Below are positions 43,999 to 53,095 of a DNA stretch of 64,000 nt, piece by piece. Source of the DNA: GCA-016699445 sp964555055. Lineage in GTDB: Bacteria; UBA10199; JACPAL01; GCA-016699445. A model generated the notes under the pieces. It saw nothing but the letters and a program-made list of their open reading frames with translations. It was not told where the DNA came from and did not search any database. Made by a program: the position numbers and the translations under genes. Positions within the stretch are counted from its first letter, which is position 1. The number at the start of each line of letters is the position of its first letter. Where the stretch lies: contig CAZKQW010000004.1 in NCBI GenBank assembly GCA_964555055.1, positions 1-64,000 of the forward strand, given 5' to 3'.

Positions 43999-44937
43999 AT
44001 GATTTCAGTGCGTCGTTTTGATTGGCTCTTGCATTTAGCGACCATCTCTATTTGCTCATATCTATTGGCGACTTCTGTCGTCACTTACGTGGCTGGAATC
44101 ATTGAGGCAGGTGTTGAAATGTCGGGAGAGCGATCTGCCCATAATCCTATGGGCACTTCTCAGGCCATGGGAAGTGTTGAGGATTATCAGATTATTCTAG
44201 ATCGTAATTTCTTTAACTCAGCGAATACCGCCACTCCTCAAACGGCTGAGGAAATGTCCATAGATCCCTCACAGACTGGTGAGTTGGGACCCGCCGTCAA
44301 GACGGGTTTAGATATTAAGTTGATGGGGACCTTATCAATTGGTGATGGGAAGAATCGATTCTCCTCGGCGATTATTAGCGGGGGGAAGGAGGCTCGAGGG
44401 GCGGCTGTTTATTTTGTGGATGATCCGAAAAGCTTCGCGCCAAATGTGAAGATCACCCAAATTCTCAAGGACCGAGTTGAATTCATCAATAATGGTCGAT
44501 TGGAGTTCGTTGAAAAGGATAACGGGGCGAAGCAAAGCGTATTCTCGACCCGAGATGAAGTTTTCGGAAAAGGTATCGCCGTCGCGAGTCGTGCTTCCGA
44601 TCAGGGCTCGTCGGATGCGGCGGGAAAAGTGGTGATTGATCAAAAAGATATTGATGACGCTTTGCAGAACTTAGACCGTCTTTATAATGACGTGCGGATC
44701 GTGCCGAATTTTAAAGATGGCCGTCCCGCCGGGATGAAAGTGCTTTCGGTCAAGCCGGGCAGCTTAATAGCTAAGCTCGGAGTGAAGAGAGGTGATGTTT
44801 TAGAGAAAGTGAATGGGCAAGAGCTGGATATGAAGCGTGGTATGGAGATGTTCAATCAAATGAGAGATATGAAGAGTTTTAGCGTTGAAATCGAAAGAGG
44901 AGGGCGCAATCAAACGCTCGAATATGAAATTAGATAA
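43999..44937 (+). CDS. gspC: Type II secretion inner-membrane protein GspC with PDZ domain
   Basis: 312 residues. An N-terminal anchor helix (12-38), then the HR domain (about 60-185: DYQIILDRNFFNS, LDIKLMGTLSIGDG), and a C-terminal PDZ domain (about 220-312: RPAGMKVLSVKPGSLIAKLGVKRGDVLEKVNG). GspC links the inner-membrane platform to the secretin and helps select substrates. First gene of the complete operon; its 3' end overlaps gspD by 14 bp. Confidence 0.93.
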   Translation: MISVRRFDWLLHLATISICSYLLATSVVTYVAGIIEAGVEMSGERSAHNPMGTSQAMGSVEDYQIILDRNFFNSANTATPQTAEEMSIDPSQTGELGPAVKTGLDIKLMGTLSIGDGKNRFSSAIISGGKEARGAAVYFVDDPKSFAPNVKITQILKDRVEFINNGRLEFVEKDNGAKQSVFSTRDEVFGKGIAVASRASDQGSSDAAGKVVIDQKDIDDALQNLDRLYNDVRIVPNFKDGRPAGMKVLSVKPGSLIAKLGVKRGDVLEKVNGQELDMKRGMEMFNQMRDMKSFSVEIERGGRNQTLEYEIR

Positions 44938-47590
44938 CTTACTTCTTCTCACGGCAGGTCTGGCTTTTTCATTAAATGCAGGAGTGCTTCACGGCGCGGA
45001 AATGCGGCCTTTGCCTCCGGTAATCGTTCCTCCGGCTTCCTCCACACCTCCTGCAGCCTTGGAAGCTCCCGGACTTCCGACTGTTTTACCGCCCGATGCT
45101 CTGACCCGAGGGGTCCCAGCATCATCGGTGAGTCCATCCTCTCAAGTACCTGTCTTGCAGGCCCCTACGGCTGTGCCGATGGTCACTCCTGGTGAATCTG
45201 TTCCGAATGTTCCATCGCCTTTGGCGGCTGTGCCTCCCTCCGCTTCTATAACCACTGCGCCCTCTATTCCTTCGAATTTACCTTCAGTGGCTCCTTTGGC
45301 TCAAGCGCCCGAGGAAACCATCCAACCGTTGTCGCAACCCTTGCGTCCCGTTTCTCCCGATTTGATGGCCGATGTTGAGAAGAAAGTGGAAGATGAAGGG
45401 AATTACTTTAACGTCAATGAAGATATCGGAGAAGTGACAAAGCAGATCAGCCGAGCTTTGGGTAAGAATTTTCTTTTAGATGATAAGTTGAAGGGTAAGG
45501 TCACGATCATCAGCGAACGAAAAATGACCAAGGATGAGATCTGGGAGGCGTATTTATCGGCCTTGGATAGTTTAGGAATGACGATTGTTCAAGGTCCCGC
45601 CGGTCTCCTGAAGATCGTTCCGACGCGCGAAGCGATTAGTAATCCAATCGACTTTTACACCGACTCGACGCCCTATACCGATCGTTTCATCACCCGATTG
45701 GTGAACATGAAAAATATCAACGCATCCGATATGGCGAACGTTGTGAAGGGTTTAGTTTCTAAAGAAGGAAATCTCTTCGCTTATCCGTCGACTAATAGCT
45801 TGATCATCACTGATTCAGGCACGAACATCGACCGCTTGATTCGTCTCATTAATGAATTAGACCAGGAAGGTCCGCAAGAAGTCTTGGAGATTATTCCCAT
45901 CGTTTATGCCGATGTGAAAGACCTATCGTCTAAAATCACTCAGATTTTTGAAACGGATAAAGCTTCTTCGGGAGGCGGAACGCCGGCGCCCGCCACTAGG
46001 AAGGGTGTTAAGGAGCCAGAAAGCTTGGACGAGATTCCAAAGCTGAAGAAAGTGATTCCGGATGACCGTACGAACTCTTTAATCGTGCTTGCTTCGAAGC
46101 GATCCATCGAAAAGGTCAGGGATTTGATCAAAAAATTAGATTCTCCCGTTCGTGGGGATACCGGGGAAGTGCATGTCTATTATTTGAAGTACGCGGCTGC
46201 AAAGGATATGTCGACGGTACTGACCGCTATATCGGGAGCCGTACAGCAAGGGAAGGATAAAAAAGCGGGGAACGCTGCCGCTAACACGGCTGATGCTGCC
46301 AAAGCGGCTGTATCATCGCTTGTCGGGGGGGCGGAATTCACTGGAAAATTTACCGTCACCGCCGATGAGAATACAAATTCGTTAGTCATCACGGCGAATG
46401 CAAAGGACTATGCTACCTTGATCGATCAGGTCATCGCCAAACTCGATATTCCTCGTAATCAAGTCTACGTCGAATCCGTCATCGTTGAGCTATCGGTCTC
46501 CGAAGGTCAAAATCTCGGTGCGGGCTTGCTCGGAGGGAAAACCATAAATGTTGGGGGAACGGATTTGAACCTTTTCGGCTCTACGTTTGGTTTCTTGCCG
46601 GGAGGCGCAAGTTCCCTTTTAAACGGTACCGTGGGAGGTGCGAGCTCGAATACGGTTGGCATCAACGTGCCTGGCGTCTCGAGTGGCTCCGGCAGCTCAA
46701 CGACTACGAACGTCCCGGGTTTTTTCGCCGCGCTGCAATTCGCTCAAGCGAATACGGACGTGAATATTTTATCTACTCCTAATATTTTGACCTTGGATAA
46801 TCAGGAAGCGGAAATCAAGGTCGGTCAGAAAGTCCCTTTCCCATCGGCTTCCGCGACGACCATCGGCGGCAGTTTGCAGACAACGTTCACGCGTGAGGAT
46901 GTGGCGCTTTCGTTAAAAATAAAACCCCAGATTAGTGAAGGGGGTAATATTCGCATGGAGGTCACCCAAGAAGACCGTAACGTTCTGCCCGCGGATCAAC
47001 AGTCGGCAAATGCGGCGAGTGCTGGTCCTTCCACCACTGAGCGCTCCATCAAAACCCATATCGTGGCGAGCAATGGGCAAACCGTCGTTTTAGGAGGTTT
47101 GATCAAAGATAAGTATCAGAATGCGATCCATAAAATCCCTGTGCTTGGGGATATTCCGATTCTGGGTTATCTTTTCAAAACCAAAACGAAGAGTAAGGAA
47201 AAAGTGAACTTGGTGGTTTTTTTAACGCCACATATCATTCGAGAACCTAAAGATTTTCTCGCCATACTTCGCAAGAAGATCGACGAGCAAAATGCCTTTG
47301 TGGAGCAAAACTTCAATAATACGCAGAAAAAACAGTATCGCAATTCGATCGAAACTCATGCAGCCCACCTTTTAAGGGCTTCTGAAGCGAACTCTCCCGT
47401 AGATCCCGATGCGACGGTTATCTCCGGGCAGCCCGCCGGCGAGGCAAAGTTTCTCGATAAGTCGGGTGAAAAATCGAAGGAAAAATTTCCGATCGAAGTT
47501 AAGAGCGCCAGAAAAACTGAGCCTGCCTTGGAAGAAGTGAATGAGCTCTCCGGAGAGAGCGAACCTGTTTCCCGTAAGAAGAAAAAGTGA
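44924..47590 (+). CDS. gspD: Type II secretion secretin GspD
   Basis: 888 residues. A signal peptide (1-23) is followed by an unusually long Pro/Ala/Ser-rich linker (about 25-155), N0 (about 160-240) and N1-N3 repeats with typical SNSLIIT/TNSLIVL/TNSLVIT strands. The secretin core has VESVIVELSVSEGQN, VNILSTPNILTLDNQEAEI and VLGGLIKDKYQ, and a charged tail follows. It forms the outer-membrane pore. The proline-rich spacer is not standard in GspD and may span a thicker periplasm or bind peptidoglycan. The start ATG at 44924 gives a proper signal peptide. Confidence 0.96.
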   Translation: MKLDNLLLLTAGLAFSLNAGVLHGAEMRPLPPVIVPPASSTPPAALEAPGLPTVLPPDALTRGVPASSVSPSSQVPVLQAPTAVPMVTPGESVPNVPSPLAAVPPSASITTAPSIPSNLPSVAPLAQAPEETIQPLSQPLRPVSPDLMADVEKKVEDEGNYFNVNEDIGEVTKQISRALGKNFLLDDKLKGKVTIISERKMTKDEIWEAYLSALDSLGMTIVQGPAGLLKIVPTREAISNPIDFYTDSTPYTDRFITRLVNMKNINASDMANVVKGLVSKEGNLFAYPSTNSLIITDSGTNIDRLIRLINELDQEGPQEVLEIIPIVYADVKDLSSKITQIFETDKASSGGGTPAPATRKGVKEPESLDEIPKLKKVIPDDRTNSLIVLASKRSIEKVRDLIKKLDSPVRGDTGEVHVYYLKYAAAKDMSTVLTAISGAVQQGKDKKAGNAAANTADAAKAAVSSLVGGAEFTGKFTVTADENTNSLVITANAKDYATLIDQVIAKLDIPRNQVYVESVIVELSVSEGQNLGAGLLGGKTINVGGTDLNLFGSTFGFLPGGASSLLNGTVGGASSNTVGINVPGVSSGSGSSTTTNVPGFFAALQFAQANTDVNILSTPNILTLDNQEAEIKVGQKVPFPSASATTIGGSLQTTFTREDVALSLKIKPQISEGGNIRMEVTQEDRNVLPADQQSANAASAGPSTTERSIKTHIVASNGQTVVLGGLIKDKYQNAIHKIPVLGDIPILGYLFKTKTKSKEKVNLVVFLTPHIIREPKDFLAILRKKIDEQNAFVEQNFNNTQKKQYRNSIETHAAHLLRASEANSPVDPDATVISGQPAGEAKFLDKSGEKSKEKFPIEVKSARKTEPALEEVNELSGESEPVSRKKKK

Positions 47591-47591
47591 T

Positions 47592-49310
47592 ATGGAAGAT
47601 AAAAGCCTGGGGGCAATCCTTTTAGAAAATACCTCGCTGACTCAAGAACAGCTCGAGGAAGCCCTTTCATTTCAGCGAGAGAAGGGCGGCAGACTAGGCG
47701 AGATACTCGTTCAGCTTAAGTTTCTAAGGAACGAAGACATCCTAAAAGCCCTTTCCATCCAGGTCGGCATTCCTTATTTAAATAAGATCGAGGTTGAGGA
47801 AATTTCCGCGGATTTGTTGGGTCCCTTATCTCTGAATTACGCCAAGAAACAGGAAGTCGTGCCCTTAAAAAAAGAGGGTTCAGCGATCGTGGTGGCTTTG
47901 TCGGATCCGTTCAACCACTCCGTGTTGGATGATCTCAGGTTGATCTACCGTCAGCCAGTGAAGCCCGTTATCGCCGGATCCTATGAAATCATCGGTGCGA
48001 TCAATACTTTGTATAATAAGATGACGGATGTCGGGGACCAAGGGACTGGGGGACTTGACGAGGAAAATTTAGATACGATTGGGCATGAGTTAGAGGAAGT
48101 GCAGGATCTTTTGGACAGTGCCGATGAGGCGCCCATCATCCGATTGGTCAATTCCTTGATGTTCCGAGCGGTGAAGCAAAAGGCCTCCGATATTCATATC
48201 GAACCTTTCGAAAAGGAGCTCATTGTTCGTTTTCGCGTAGATGGTGTCCTTTACGACATCATGCACCCTCCTAAGAAAGCTTTCGCGGCCATTTCTTCCC
48301 GCATTAAGATCATGGCGAACCTGAATATCGCTGAAAAGCGACTGCCCCAGGACGGACGCATCCGCCTGAAAATCGCCGGTAAGGATATTGATATTCGTGT
48401 TTCGACGGCACCCACGACTAACGGCGAATCGATCGTCATGCGACTTTTGGATAAGACACGTGTCGTCTTAAACCTCGAAAAGTTGGGGCTTTCGGGCCGC
48501 ATTCTGACGCAAATGAGGGAGCTTATTCAAAACAGCCACGGGATCATCCTCGTAACAGGTCCTACCGGAAGTGGAAAGACCACGACACTTTATGCGGCCC
48601 TGTCGGAGCTTAACAAGCCTGATGTGAAGATCATTACCGTCGAGGATCCGGTTGAATACCAACTCGATGGAGTGAACCAGATCCCGGTGAACCCTAAGAT
48701 CGAGCTTACGTTTGCCGCAGGTCTTCGTTCCATATTACGCCAAGACCCGGATATTGTCCTGGTTGGTGAGATCCGCGATAAGGAAACCGCCGAGATCGCC
48801 ATTCAAGCGGCTTTAACGGGACATCTCGTTTTCTCCACTTTACATACTAATGACTCCGCATCTTCCGTCACACGCCTTGTCGACATGGGGGTAGAGCCGT
48901 TCTTGGTGTCCTCATCGGTTCTAGGTATTTTAGCGCAGCGTCTGATCCGGACTGTTTGCCGCGACTGTGCTAAGAAATACACGCCTAACGAGGCTGAATT
49001 GGAACGAGCGGGACTGAAGCCCGAGGATTTAAAAGGTAAGCAGCTCTATCGGGCCGTGGGTTGTCCGAATTGTATGAATACGGGCTACGCCGGCCGAGTC
49101 GGAATTCATGAGCTTTTGATCATGGAAGAGGATTTACGTGCCCAAATCATGAAGACCAATGATGCCTCCGTTATCAAGAAGGAAGCCATGAGGAAAGGCA
49201 TGCTCACGCTGCGGGAGGATGGCATCCAAAAAGCAATTAAAGGCCTGACGACTTTAGAGGAAGTCATGTTGGTCACACAAGAGGATGTCGCCAGGGAAAA
49301 AGCCGCTTAA
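47592..49310 (+). CDS. gspE: Type II secretion ATPase GspE
   Basis: 572 residues. The N-terminal MshEN/T2SSE_N domain (1-140) opens with ILLENTSLTQEQLEEAL. Walker A is GPTGSGKTTTLYAAL, followed by the Asp box TVEDPVEYQL, Walker B ILRQDPDIVLVGEIRD and the His box TGHLVFSTLHTN. A zinc-binding tetracysteine segment (CRDCAKK then CPNC) is present as in classical GspE. It drives pseudopilus assembly from the cytoplasm. The ATG is 1 nt after the gspD stop. Confidence 0.96.
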   Translation: MEDKSLGAILLENTSLTQEQLEEALSFQREKGGRLGEILVQLKFLRNEDILKALSIQVGIPYLNKIEVEEISADLLGPLSLNYAKKQEVVPLKKEGSAIVVALSDPFNHSVLDDLRLIYRQPVKPVIAGSYEIIGAINTLYNKMTDVGDQGTGGLDEENLDTIGHELEEVQDLLDSADEAPIIRLVNSLMFRAVKQKASDIHIEPFEKELIVRFRVDGVLYDIMHPPKKAFAAISSRIKIMANLNIAEKRLPQDGRIRLKIAGKDIDIRVSTAPTTNGESIVMRLLDKTRVVLNLEKLGLSGRILTQMRELIQNSHGIILVTGPTGSGKTTTLYAALSELNKPDVKIITVEDPVEYQLDGVNQIPVNPKIELTFAAGLRSILRQDPDIVLVGEIRDKETAEIAIQAALTGHLVFSTLHTNDSASSVTRLVDMGVEPFLVSSSVLGILAQRLIRTVCRDCAKKYTPNEAELERAGLKPEDLKGKQLYRAVGCPNCMNTGYAGRVGIHELLIMEEDLRAQIMKTNDASVIKKEAMRKGMLTLREDGIQKAIKGLTTLEEVMLVTQEDVAREKAA

Positions 49311-49313
49311 CCC

Positions 49314-50558
49314 ATGCCTAACTTTTCATACCAGGGAATCAATAATCAAGGGAAGAACACGTCCGGTGTTATTGATGCCGAGTCTGAAAAGGGTGCTCGG
49401 GCGAAGCTTCGCAAGCTTGGCGTCTTTCCGACGGTGATTGGATTAGAGGGGAAACTCAAAAAAGGAGGAGGCTCGCGAGGGTTTTCCCTAAACGCAAATA
49501 TCGACTTTGCGAAATATTTCCAGACCATCAGCGGAAAGGATTTGGCCACAATGTCCCGACAATTGGCGACTCTGGTCGGGGCCCATATTCCTATCGTCGA
49601 TGCCTTTTCCGCCTTGGTGGAACAAACCACGAACCCGAAACTCAAAAGCATCCTCGTAGATGTAAAGGAAAAGATGGTTCAGGGTACCAAGCTCTCCGAT
49701 GCTATGGCGGCTTACCCGGATGTCTTCTCCAATATTTTTATTTCCATGGTGAGTGCCGGCGAAGCTTCAGGCGCTTTGGAAATCGTTTTGGACCGTCTGG
49801 CGACCCTAACCGAAAAAGCAGCGACCTTGAAGAGCAAAGTTACGGGAGCTTTAATGTACCCGCTCATCATGTCTTTGGTGGGAATGGCTTTAATGGGGTT
49901 TCTTTTGATCTATGTGGTGCCTAAGGTGACTAAGATTTTTGAGGACGTGAAGGCGACTTTGCCCTTGCCCACCCAAATATTAATATGGGTGAGTCATACG
50001 TTAGCGAATTATTGGTACTTGGTGATCTTAGGAGGTGTGGCGGCTTTTTTCGGCGTGAAGAAAGTCATTAATACGCCAAAGGGGCGCGCCCACTATGATC
50101 GCATGACTCTCAAGCTTCCTATTTTCGGGAATCTTTTCCGTTTAGTGGCAGTTTCCCGCTTCGCGAGGACTTTAGCGACGATGTTAGGAAGTGGGGTTGA
50201 ACTTCTGAAGGCGATGGATATCGTCAAAAACATCATGGAAAATACGCTCTTGATTCAAGCGATCGAAAATACGAAAAATAGCGTTCGGGAAGGTGAAAGT
50301 ATTGCCGAACCCTTGAAGCGTAGCGGTTATTTCCCGCCGCTCGTGACCCACATGATTTCAATCGGTGAGAAGACGGGTCAGCTGGAAACGATGATGGTGC
50401 GCGTCGCCGACACTTATGACCAGCAGGTGGATAATGTCGTGAGCACGTTAACCACCTTATTAGAGCCTTTGATGATTTTAGTGATGGGTGGTGTGGTTGG
50501 ATTTATCGTTATGTCGATTTTACTGCCGATTTTACAACTTAATGATATAGGGGGGTAG
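49314..50558 (+). CDS. gspF: Type II secretion inner-membrane platform protein GspF
   Basis: 414 residues. Two T2SSF domains (about 75-195 and 280-400) around three membrane helices (about 180-205, 225-250, 385-410). The repeated pattern MSRQLATLVGAHIPIVDA / FARTLATMLGSGVELLKA marks the duplication. N-terminal FSYQGINNQGKNTSGVIDA is typical. It interacts with GspE and GspL. 3 nt after the gspE stop. Confidence 0.95.
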   Translation: MPNFSYQGINNQGKNTSGVIDAESEKGARAKLRKLGVFPTVIGLEGKLKKGGGSRGFSLNANIDFAKYFQTISGKDLATMSRQLATLVGAHIPIVDAFSALVEQTTNPKLKSILVDVKEKMVQGTKLSDAMAAYPDVFSNIFISMVSAGEASGALEIVLDRLATLTEKAATLKSKVTGALMYPLIMSLVGMALMGFLLIYVVPKVTKIFEDVKATLPLPTQILIWVSHTLANYWYLVILGGVAAFFGVKKVINTPKGRAHYDRMTLKLPIFGNLFRLVAVSRFARTLATMLGSGVELLKAMDIVKNIMENTLLIQAIENTKNSVREGESIAEPLKRSGYFPPLVTHMISIGEKTGQLETMMVRVADTYDQQVDNVVSTLTTLLEPLMILVMGGVVGFIVMSILLPILQLNDIGG

Positions 50559-50581
50559 TGCATCCAAAAAAAGGAGATTTT

Positions 50582-51040
50582 ATGAGAAGACTTAAGAGCC
50601 AACGAGGAATGACTTTAATTGAAATCATGGTGGTCGTTACTATTTTGGGAATGATCGCCACCATCGCGACTATTAATGTCCTAGGGCGCTTGGATCAGGC
50701 GAAGGTCACGTCAACCAAGACTCAAATGAAAAATCTAGAGACAGCCCTCGACGAGTATAAAAGAGATAATGGTTTTTATCCTGACAGTGGACAGGGCTTG
50801 GAAGCCTTAGTCAGCAAGCCCAGCGCCGGAAAAGTACCCACTAATTATCCCCGAGGAGGTTATATCAAGGGAGGAACCGTGCCTCGTGACGCTTGGGGTA
50901 ATGACTTTCAATATTTTAGCCCCGGTACCCATGGAAATCCCGTCGAGATCATTTCTTTGGGCGCGGATGGTGAAGAGGGCGGTGACGACGTGGATGCCGA
51001 CATCAATTCTTGGGAAATAGGCTCCAACAAGCGTGAATAG
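50582..51040 (+). CDS. gspG: Major pseudopilin GspG
   Basis: 152 residues. A short basic leader is cleaved at QRG|MTLIEIMVVV (Glu5 present), followed by the hydrophobic helix. The C-terminal region DAWGNDFQYFSPGTHGNPV and SLGADGEEGGDDVDADI carries the calcium-site acids diagnostic of GspG. AAGGAG lies 6 nt before this ATG; an upstream in-frame GTG at 50558 lacks one. A 78-bp gap to gspH follows, the only sizeable gap in the operon. It holds an imperfect hairpin near 51080-51110 that could raise gspG relative to the downstream minor pseudopilins. Confidence 0.95.
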   Translation: MRRLKSQRGMTLIEIMVVVTILGMIATIATINVLGRLDQAKVTSTKTQMKNLETALDEYKRDNGFYPDSGQGLEALVSKPSAGKVPTNYPRGGYIKGGTVPRDAWGNDFQYFSPGTHGNPVEIISLGADGEEGGDDVDADINSWEIGSNKRE

Positions 51041-51118
51041 CCTGAAATATCTGTAATGATCCAGAGAGAGAGTATTGTCCGGATCGGGTTTGCACCGTTC
51101 GGATAAACGGAGCGAACG

Positions 51119-51853
51119 ATGCGTCGATTGGCATTGCAGATGCGTAATTTCGTGGGAGAAAGATATCTCCCGATAAACATCAAAGGTCTAACGTTGATCG
51201 AGCTCATGGTGGCGATGGCCATTGTAGGCTTGATTTTCGCCGCTGCTGCCTCTGGGTTGAGGTCTGTCTTTAATATGGGGCTCAAGTCGGATGCGGGTCA
51301 CTTAGGCTCCGTGATCCGCAACCTTTCGAATAAAGCCGTCACCGAACACACCTATCTACGTCTCGTCTATGATATCGATGAACGGCGCTATTCCGTCGAA
51401 CAGAGCGACGAGCCTTTTTTGGTCTCCACGGAAGTTGAGGAGCCGGGTGGAAAAAAGCAAAGTCTGGCGGAGCATTTATTGAAAAAGCCGGAAGCGGGGG
51501 AAATCGATGCGCTTACATCGGAAGACTCCGTTGGCGAAGTGGGGAGTCCAAAAGACATCGAGGATGAAGCAGCTTCTAAAAAAGACGAAGAATTCGTAAC
51601 GATCGAGGAAGGTGCCCTGAAGCCGGCTCGCCTGTCGTCCGGAGTGTTTATTAAAGATATAGAGACGAGCTACTCAAGTACAAAGCTGACGAATGGGAAG
51701 GCCTATACCTATTTTTTCCCGGACGGGTTTGCCACCCGGACGATGATTCATCTCAGAGATGAAGACGACGAAGACCATTATTCCATCGAAGTCTCCCCCG
51801 TGTCGGGGAAAGTGAAGATCGAGAGCGATTACCGTGAGATGGAAAAAGAATAA
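51119..51853 (+). CDS. gspH: Minor pseudopilin GspH
   Basis: 244 residues. The prepilin cleavage motif is NIKG|LTLIELMVAMAIV with Glu5. The globular domain is interrupted by a 50-60 residue acidic, Lys/Glu-rich insertion (about 110-165: LAEHLLKKPEAGEIDALTS onwards), making it about 70 residues longer than usual GspH. GGAG 5 nt before the ATG. Its 3' end overlaps gspI by 20 bp. Confidence 0.85.
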   Translation: MRRLALQMRNFVGERYLPINIKGLTLIELMVAMAIVGLIFAAAASGLRSVFNMGLKSDAGHLGSVIRNLSNKAVTEHTYLRLVYDIDERRYSVEQSDEPFLVSTEVEEPGGKKQSLAEHLLKKPEAGEIDALTSEDSVGEVGSPKDIEDEAASKKDEEFVTIEEGALKPARLSSGVFIKDIETSYSSTKLTNGKAYTYFFPDGFATRTMIHLRDEDDEDHYSIEVSPVSGKVKIESDYREMEKE

Positions 51854-52313
51854 TTCCGGATTCTCATTGATGGAGGTCATGATCTCCATCGCCATCCTTG
51901 CCGTGTCCTTGCTAGCCATTTTCAATCTCCAAAGCACGTCGCTCATGGGTTCAGCGCGCGCCCAGCGCATCTCGGTCGCGACCCAGCTGGCTCAATATAA
52001 AATGTCCAAAACCCTTTTGGAATTGGAGCAAGGTATCGTGAAAGGAGAATTCCCGGAGGAAAAGGAGGAGTCCGGAAATTTTGAGGAGCAAGAGATGCCT
52101 GATATGGGCTGGACGGTGACGATCAAAAAGGCCGACATTCCGGCTCCGCCCACCGCAGAGGGGGAGGCCGCCATCGTGGCTCAGGTTTTTTCAGTCGTAT
52201 CGGAACAGCTTTCCAAGTCCACTCGAGAAGTAAAACTCACCGTTTATTGGATCGAAGGCGAGGAGCCGGAGCCTCTCATTACGCTTTCGACGCATATTGT
52301 AAAAATGCAATGA
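51834..52313 (+). CDS. gspI: Minor pseudopilin GspI
   Basis: 159 residues from a GTG start at 51834 inside the end of gspH; no ATG is available before the cleavage site. Prepilin motif NNSG|FSLMEVMISIAIL, Glu5 present. With GspJ and GspK it would form the pseudopilus tip. Stop and gspJ start overlap as ATGA. Confidence 0.87.
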   Translation: MRWKKNNSGFSLMEVMISIAILAVSLLAIFNLQSTSLMGSARAQRISVATQLAQYKMSKTLLELEQGIVKGEFPEEKEESGNFEEQEMPDMGWTVTIKKADIPAPPTAEGEAAIVAQVFSVVSEQLSKSTREVKLTVYWIEGEEPEPLITLSTHIVKMQ

Positions 52314-53083
52314 TCGTAACGACCATGACAAGACGTTTTTCGACAAAAGGTTTCACCCTAATCGAGATCCTCGTGGCGATTTCGTTGCTGGCCATCATCT
52401 CGATTCTTGTTTGGCAGTCGATGTACACGACGATCCGCATGAAAGATCGTTCGGAGAAGCTCGACGACGAGTCCCGGCGTGCTAGTTTGGCTTTGTCCCG
52501 AATCTCACAAGATTTAAGTATGGCGGTGATTTTTCAAAACGTCGAGATGATGGGGGTCTCGGCGTCCGGCGAGCAAATCGGCAAAAGCGCCTTCATTGGA
52601 TCGAATCAAGGCGATCAGGATAAGATTACGTTTAACGCTTTTTCGCATCTCCGTTACGTAAAGGATGCCAAAGAATCCGAATTGGCCGAAATTTCCTATT
52701 ATTTGGAGACGGATCCGGAACGTTCAGGATCGTACTTATTGAAGAAGAAAGAAGTGTCCCCGCCGACAGCCAATCCCGAGCGTCAAGTAGACGCCGGAGG
52801 AGATCGGGACGAGAAGAAGTCTAGTGGAGGGGCTACAATGACGTTATTGGAAGGTGTGAAAAGCTTGAATCTACGTTATTACGACTTTCAGAAGACTGAT
52901 TTTGTCGATGAATGGGATACGACGAAGTCCGATTATGTAGGGAAGTTGCCCAGGGCGATCGAGATTACCCTGACGCTTCTCCCTCCACTTTCCGAGGATG
53001 GGGAGGAGGATAGCGACGGAAGCGAAAAGAAGCTTATCACTCAAGTCTTCGTAGAGTCGGCTCCCGGCCCCAGCGATTTTTAA
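52310..53083 (+). CDS. gspJ: Minor pseudopilin GspJ
   Basis: 257 residues. Prepilin motif STKG|FTLIEILVAISLL with Glu5. The GspJ-type body includes RASLALSRISQDLSMAVIF, and a Ser/Asp/Glu-rich loop follows residue 155 (VDAGGDRDEKKSSGG). Translationally coupled to gspI; gspK follows after 12 bp. Confidence 0.87.
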   Translation: MIVTTMTRRFSTKGFTLIEILVAISLLAIISILVWQSMYTTIRMKDRSEKLDDESRRASLALSRISQDLSMAVIFQNVEMMGVSASGEQIGKSAFIGSNQGDQDKITFNAFSHLRYVKDAKESELAEISYYLETDPERSGSYLLKKKEVSPPTANPERQVDAGGDRDEKKSSGGATMTLLEGVKSLNLRYYDFQKTDFVDEWDTTKSDYVGKLPRAIEITLTLLPPLSEDGEEDSDGSEKKLITQVFVESAPGPSDF

Positions 53084-53095
53084 AGGATGAGAAGC

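Noticed and set aside
51070..51110. Hairpin between gspG and gspH as an intrinsic terminator
   Set aside because: The stem is imperfect and there is no T-run; at most a partial processing or attenuation signal.
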